In this document: positions 53,301 to 59,300 of the stretch, in pieces
Layout of the letters: the number at the start of each line of letters is the position of its first letter
Numbering within the stretch: position 1 is the first letter of the stretch
From: Nereocystis luetkeana
Taxonomy: Eukaryota > Sar > Phaeophyceae > Laminariales > Laminariaceae
Assembly (NCBI GenBank): GCA_031213475.1
Contig: JARUPZ010000019.1
Span: 3,684,770 to 3,748,769, forward strand
DNA length: 64,000 nt
Direction: 5' to 3'
Made by a program: the position numbers and the translations under genes
Notes under the pieces: model-generated
Database searches by the model: none
What the model was told of the DNA's origin: nothing
What the model saw: the letters and a program-made list of their open reading frames with translations, nothing else

Positions 53301-56300
53301 ACCGCTCGTATCCGCTCCGCTTTTCTTCCGTCCGCCCATCCGTCCATCCGTCCGTCCTACTGCTGCAAGGTTGGGCTTCTGGCGGAGACCCTGCTGGAAG
53401 CGGCGACGCAGGATAATGCCTTCACTGGCGGCGAGGTGTCGCGGCTCCGGAGGGAGACCCGCGCCTTCAAGAGCAAGTTGGCGCAGGCGCGGAGGGAGCG
53501 AGCGCTCAAGGCTATGGGCGTCGGGCCGACCAGCGCCTCGTCTCCTTCCGGGGCGGTGACGGCGCTGCCGGTGCTCGGAGCGGGGGCTGGGTCAGAGGTG
53601 TGTGTCTTCGTGTGTGTGTGTGTGTTTTTTTTTCTCTCTTGCGGTCGTATCGGCTTGGTTCTCGCGGGTGTGTGTGTGTTCTTGTCGTGGGGTTATATCG
53701 GCTTGTTTGTCGGCCGGTAGACCGACTTGTTGGGGCGGGAGGTGGGAGGCTCTGCCTTGGTGTAGCTATTCGCGGAATGGTACGTATGGTTAATGGTTTC
53801 GCGCTTGCGGTAGGTGGCATTGGGTGTGTAAAGCGGACACACGGGTAGCTAATCATAGCTGGAGGCTGAAACCCGAAGCCGGAAGCCTCGCCACCTAAGC
53901 GTTTGTTCCGCTTACTATGTCACGATTTGTTGTATTTTTATGGCGTTTTTATTTAGTTCATTTTTTCCCCCCAACATAACGCGATACTACAGTAGTGGTA
54001 CTTGTATACCTGGTATCATGCATATGTACCAGTATTCAATTTTCCAAAAACATTCGCTTTTTTTTTTCGCGCACACAGACGGCCGCGAGCGGCACCTCAA
54101 CCGCCGCCGGATCACCAGCCGCGGGGGGCGCAGTTCCTGAGGCCCCTCTAGTGAGCGGCAACTCGGCGGCCGCACGGGCGAAGGCGATGGCGGCTTCGGC
54201 GGCACGGCCTGCGAGCACTCCGGCGTGGATGTCCGAGATGATGGAACTGGAGGAGGAGACGGGACTGACTTGTATGGTCTGTCACGAAGGGTACAGGTGC
54301 AAGGTACGCGAACAACTCTCGGGGAGTCGTTTTTTTTTCTTCCTGGTGTGACAAAAAGGCGGTTGTTTTTACGCTTTTACTACTACACGTACCGGGCACC
54401 CTCATGCCGTGAAGTACCTTGCATACTATTAATACCTGGTCCAAGTGTATCCTGGTATACTATGCCAGGTATTTACGTAGACGTAGTCTACAGAGTATGC
54501 ATGTGTGTACCTGATGTGTTTTTGGAAACGGTGTCGCGACGTTTGGTTAGGCGCTCCGTACCTTTTTTTCGCGAGGTGCCGGGCCTGAAGCGCGAAGTTA
54601 TGAGCGAACAAGACACGCCACCTCTCGTATCCACGGCCTAGTCGACCGACCCGACGCTCCAAACCCCCGCGATGTTTATCCTCAACTCCCGCGCGCGCGG
54701 GCGCTGCCCTCCTCAACGCTCGTCCGTATCGTGCTTGACCGGCCCTTGACCGAAAGCAAAACGGACAATTTCAGCACATCTTATGCGTGCGCTTTCCCCC
54801 TCAACGCCCGCCGCTATATGCCCTGCTTGTCCTTGCGGTCTTGTACGCGTTGACCTTCGCCTGATGTTAAGGGCCGTTTCGTCTTCCATTTTTTCCCTCC
54901 CTCAACGGCTCTTTACGTTGCCGTTCAGAGTGGTACCCTACAGTAGTAGTACAGGGCAGCAGTAATAGTTGTACAGATTATTTACTTCTACTTTGAAAAC
55001 CAGCACTAAGAAAAGCCAAGGCTGATATTTATTGCAGGAAAAAAAAGCATTTCGGGACACGTGCAGTTGTTAATAGTGTAGAACGCGCCCATTCTTGGTT
55101 CTTTTGAAACTGCAGTCCCGTTTTTGGGGACAAACTACTTGTACTTGGAGTGGTCTGTCCCCAAAACGGGACTGCGGTCCGAAAGGGGCTATGTTTTTCT
55201 TTCTTGACTTGAGATATCTACGTACGTACGTAGCCTGGACCCAGCTACGTACATGTATTCCCTGTTTCTTACTTACCAGGTGCCCTGTGCGGTACCGTAC
55301 CGCGAATGCATTTTGTTGATGTTATTGTTGGTGTTGTTGTTGTTGTTGTCGTCGTTGTTGTGTTGATATTGATGAAGCGTTAGCATCAACTGCCGACTGC
55401 CGACGTGAGCCATAGTCTTGAACGTAACTGAGGGGTTCTTATTTCCAGATCGCCCGCGATAAAAACGGCGTTATTTGTTCTTGTTCTTCGGCAGCCGCAC
55501 TCCGTCCTCGGAGTTTACGTCTACGCAAAGCCCATCTTGGGCAAGGATCTCCCCGAGCAGGAAGGCGATTTCCTTCTCGACCCCGCCGACCTCCCGAACA
55601 GTGGGGGTGCCGAGCCCGGAGGAGAAGGAGGTGGTGGCGGTGGCGGAGAGGGGGGCGGCGGGGAGGTGTTCTATGGGGACGAGTCCGGAGGGTCAGAGGT
55701 GCGTGTGTTAATATCTTAGGGCCGGTGGTCTGCCGTTTCGCAGTGTTTTTTTGCACCGGTGGAACAGTCGAAGGTCTGGGTTCTATCTATATATCTAGCT
55801 ATCTGTCTATCCATCAGATATCTAGCCATTTGCTCACATCATCTATCCCGAAACCCAACCCTGGTAGCTTTGTGTTTACCTACTGCTGTACCTGGTACAG
55901 TTTTGGGTAAAAATTTCTCGAGTAAGTATGCCCCGTCACCCTTCATTCGACTCGCTATTCGCCGAACACCTCACGGCGCTTCTCGCTTGGTGCTTTATAG
56001 CGATGTCTGCCTGGTCGGTGAAAGCCCAGCGTGCTCCGTCCCGGCATTGTAGGAATGCGAAGGTCTATGGTCATACAAGTACGACATGCATTGGAATGAG
56101 CACATCCCCCCCCCCCCCCCCCCCCCCCGCGAATGCCTCGGCTTACTATTGACAACCCCCCCCTCCCAGGATGACGACGGCGAAGGCGACAGCGGCATGG
56201 ACGCCTCGCAGGGCCTTGACCGACTCGTCGGCATCGTCGCATCCCGGGCAATGGCAGCCGGAGGCGATGTCGGCAGCGCCCACGCCCTAGGTAGCCGCGC

Positions 56301-59300
56301 TCGTGCTCATGCGGATGCCGTGGTGGCCCTCGAAAGATGCTGTCGTGGGGAAGGGAGAGGCGGAGGAGGAGGAGGAGGAGGAGGAGGAGGCGGGGGGGGT
56401 GGGGGGGGCGGAGCGTTGGTGTCGACAGTTTCGCCTTTTAACGTAATTCACGTGGCGTGCCACCATGAGGCGGCGCGTGCGGACAGGAGCATGCGCGTGC
56501 CGAAGACGGAGTGGGAGGGGGCCACCCTGAGGAACTCGAGGGTGGCCTGCAATAGCCTGTTGCCGCTGCGGTCGCCGACGACATCGAGTGAGAGGTACCA
56601 GTCGGGGCTGGACCGGCACATGGCGAACCTCGGGGAGGTGAGGAGCGAAGCTTTGGGTTGGTCCCTTGCCGTCATGATTTGAGCCATGATATGAGGAGAT
56701 TTACTGTTGTTGTTGTTGTTGTTGTTGTTGTCGTTGTTGTTGTTTTCGTTTTCGTATGTTGTTGATAGTTTGTTTCTCGTTTTATACACGCAACCCCTGT
56801 CTTGCAACTGAACCCCATATTTTCGGGAACAAACTATCTACTTGGAACGAGAGTTGAGAGCGTTTCGCAATACTAGCGCAAACGTGGTCGATATCCGCCT
56901 TCCCCCAAGCCCCCGTAGACCAGGCAGGTATCGTTTTTTTTTTGTTCCAGCCCTACGTGGTTGGAAGACGGCCTACTAGGAGTATTTAGGCAGCATATTC
57001 GTGCGAGAGTGTTTTGTTGTATTCACGATGATCGTTGTCACAAAGTTTCCGGTATCGATCGACGACCCGCCGTGTGTGCGATGAGGACTGTGCACACCTT
57101 TTCGCCTTGGCCCAGCTTCTGGACGAAACGGTTAGAATAACACTTGACTTTTCAGCTCTTTCAGAACCGCGCTGTACAGGACTTTTTAGCTTATTTAGAA
57201 CCGCACTATTGTACAGAAACCTGAATCTGAGTGATAGTTCCAAGTCTTTTCGTCCCCACAACCGGAGCGCGCCCCTGCACGGGTTAGAAGCCCTGACCCC
57301 GAACACCAAAAAAAGGCCTCCCAATGGAGATGTGTCGGGGGCGTTCTAGTGTGAATCCATTTTGTTTGAAGCTGGGGGACAGGTCGTCGTAAATTATTTC
57401 TACAACTGTTGTAGTAGTAGTGTGCACTATCGTCCATTCTGTCTACGCTCGGACAAAAAAAATGACACAGCTGCCATGATACCGCGTGCGACCGGCGTCC
57501 GTGCCTGCGTGTCTTCTCCCCCCCAGGCGCTGCAAGGGCAAGGCATGGCACCCCGCCTGCCGCTGGTGCTCGAGGATGTGCGGCTTCTCCTGCTGAGGCT
57601 CGCGCACCAGGAGAGCCTTTCCGTCGACTGTGGAGGGGGTGCTTCTCGGAGCAACGTGCAGCTTATTCCGTATCAGATGCAGGTGTGTTACATAATCTAC
57701 TAAAGTGCATGACTGGTGTCGTTTATTTTCATGAACGAAGTCTATCGCCACGCAAAAATCAACTTCCCGGACCGAGCTTCGTGGTGGATTGCTGTATTGC
57801 TATTTGTTCGGTGTCATGTCCTCCGGCGGTAAATCCACGCGTGCGGAGACGAGTTGAAACGCGCCAATAAGTTCGCAAGAGGATTCTTCCGCGCGTCCAA
57901 CTGCTTTTCCATTCCCAAAACTACAGTAATTGGGATTCGAGTGGTATATACCTGGTTCCTGGTGTGTTTTTTGCAGTCGTGTAGCGTTTTTTTTTTCTGA
58001 AGAACGCTTTCTTTTATCACCGGCGCTCTCGTATCCTCCTTTTGCCTTGCTTGCCTTGCTTGCCTTGCTTGCCTTGCTTGCCTTGCTTGCCTTGCTTGCC
58101 TGGCTTGCTCCTGCTTGCGGTTGCCGCACACACGCGTGACAGGTGGCCGCTCACCTCGCGAAACGGGGCGGCTCGGCGTCGAACTCCGGACAGGCGCACC
58201 GGCTACGGACCATCTGCTCCGAGTTCGTCGAAACGTGCCGCTTTGCCGAGGGCTACGTGGAGCACGGTCGCGACGGTGCCGAGCCCGGAGGCGCTGTTGG
58301 GAGTGGGAGTGGTGGTGGTGTGGCCGCGGACGGCGTGCTTGGCCGCCTCCACGAATGCGCCGGTTTCGTCGCCGTCCTGGCGCTCCTGCTGCTGCCGCGG
58401 GACGAGTGGGAGGAATGCAAGCGTTACATTGTGGTGAGCGGCGTCATCCTTTGAGAATAGGTCCGGTTTTGTTTTTAGGAACCAGGGCCAGCGCTAGAGT
58501 CTGTTTTGTTACCACGTTTCTTTTTTGTCGCTGTCGTTGTCTGTTGGTCAGGTCGTTGTCGTCGTCGACGACGGCCGATTATTGTTGTTGTTTTTTTAGA
58601 ACCGAGGCCAGCGATCGATTTTGTTGTTTTGCTGTCTCGCTGTTTTTTTTTCTTTTTTTTGTCGTTTTCGTTGTCGTTGCACAACTTCTCGCTCATCCTT
58701 TTTTGTTCGTGTGTTTCTCTCCTGCTCTCTCTCTCTCTCTCTCTCTCTGTTATCGTGCTCGTTTCTCTCGTGCGTGTGCGTTCGTGTGCGTGCGTGTGCA
58801 GGAACAAATGATCCGTCATGCCGGCTCGCGCAAGGCCCGAGGCGTGGAAGGTTCGGGCGTGGAGGGTCGTGGGGGACGGAGACGCTCTCGCTCCTTCGCG
58901 GGGCCCGGCGGCAGCCCGCGCGTCTCGGCTTCCAGTCCTTCGCAACAAGGCGGTAGCACAGGCGCAGCGAGCGCCGGCAAGCGCAAACGGTCCCCGAGCA
59001 TCGTTGTCTCTTCTGGGACGGGTGTGGGCTCCTCATCCGAAGCGCGCATGGAGAAGGGAGAGAAGGGGGTGGCGGCGGCGGCGGCGGCGGCAGCGGCTGA
59101 GGAACAGGAGGACGAAGAGGCGGCGGCGGAGCGCGAGCGACAGGCAGAAGAGGAGCGCGAGGCCGAGGTTTCGGCCGCTCGCCCGGCACTGGTTTTCTGC
59201 CGCGTTGTGGACGCGATGCAGTCCGCGCTCAAGCCGAGGCAGGATGTCGCCGTGGCCGCCGCCGCCGCCGCGACCGGGGGGCAGGAAGCGACAGTCCTGG

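Larger units (their letters stand above)
54271..56466 (+). other. UBR4: Hemi-RING catalytic module, split over exons 37-39
   Basis: The CMVC pair (54271-54282) is in exon 37, the VLGVYVYAK strand in exon 38, and FNVIHVACHH (56437-56466, H8857, C8860, H8861) in exon 39. The last matches FNIVHYDCH of animal UBR4. Two introns and more than 100 Gly/Asp/Glu/Ala-rich residues separate the ligand sets, but every ligand position I can align is kept, which argues for an active ligase. Confidence 0.85.
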
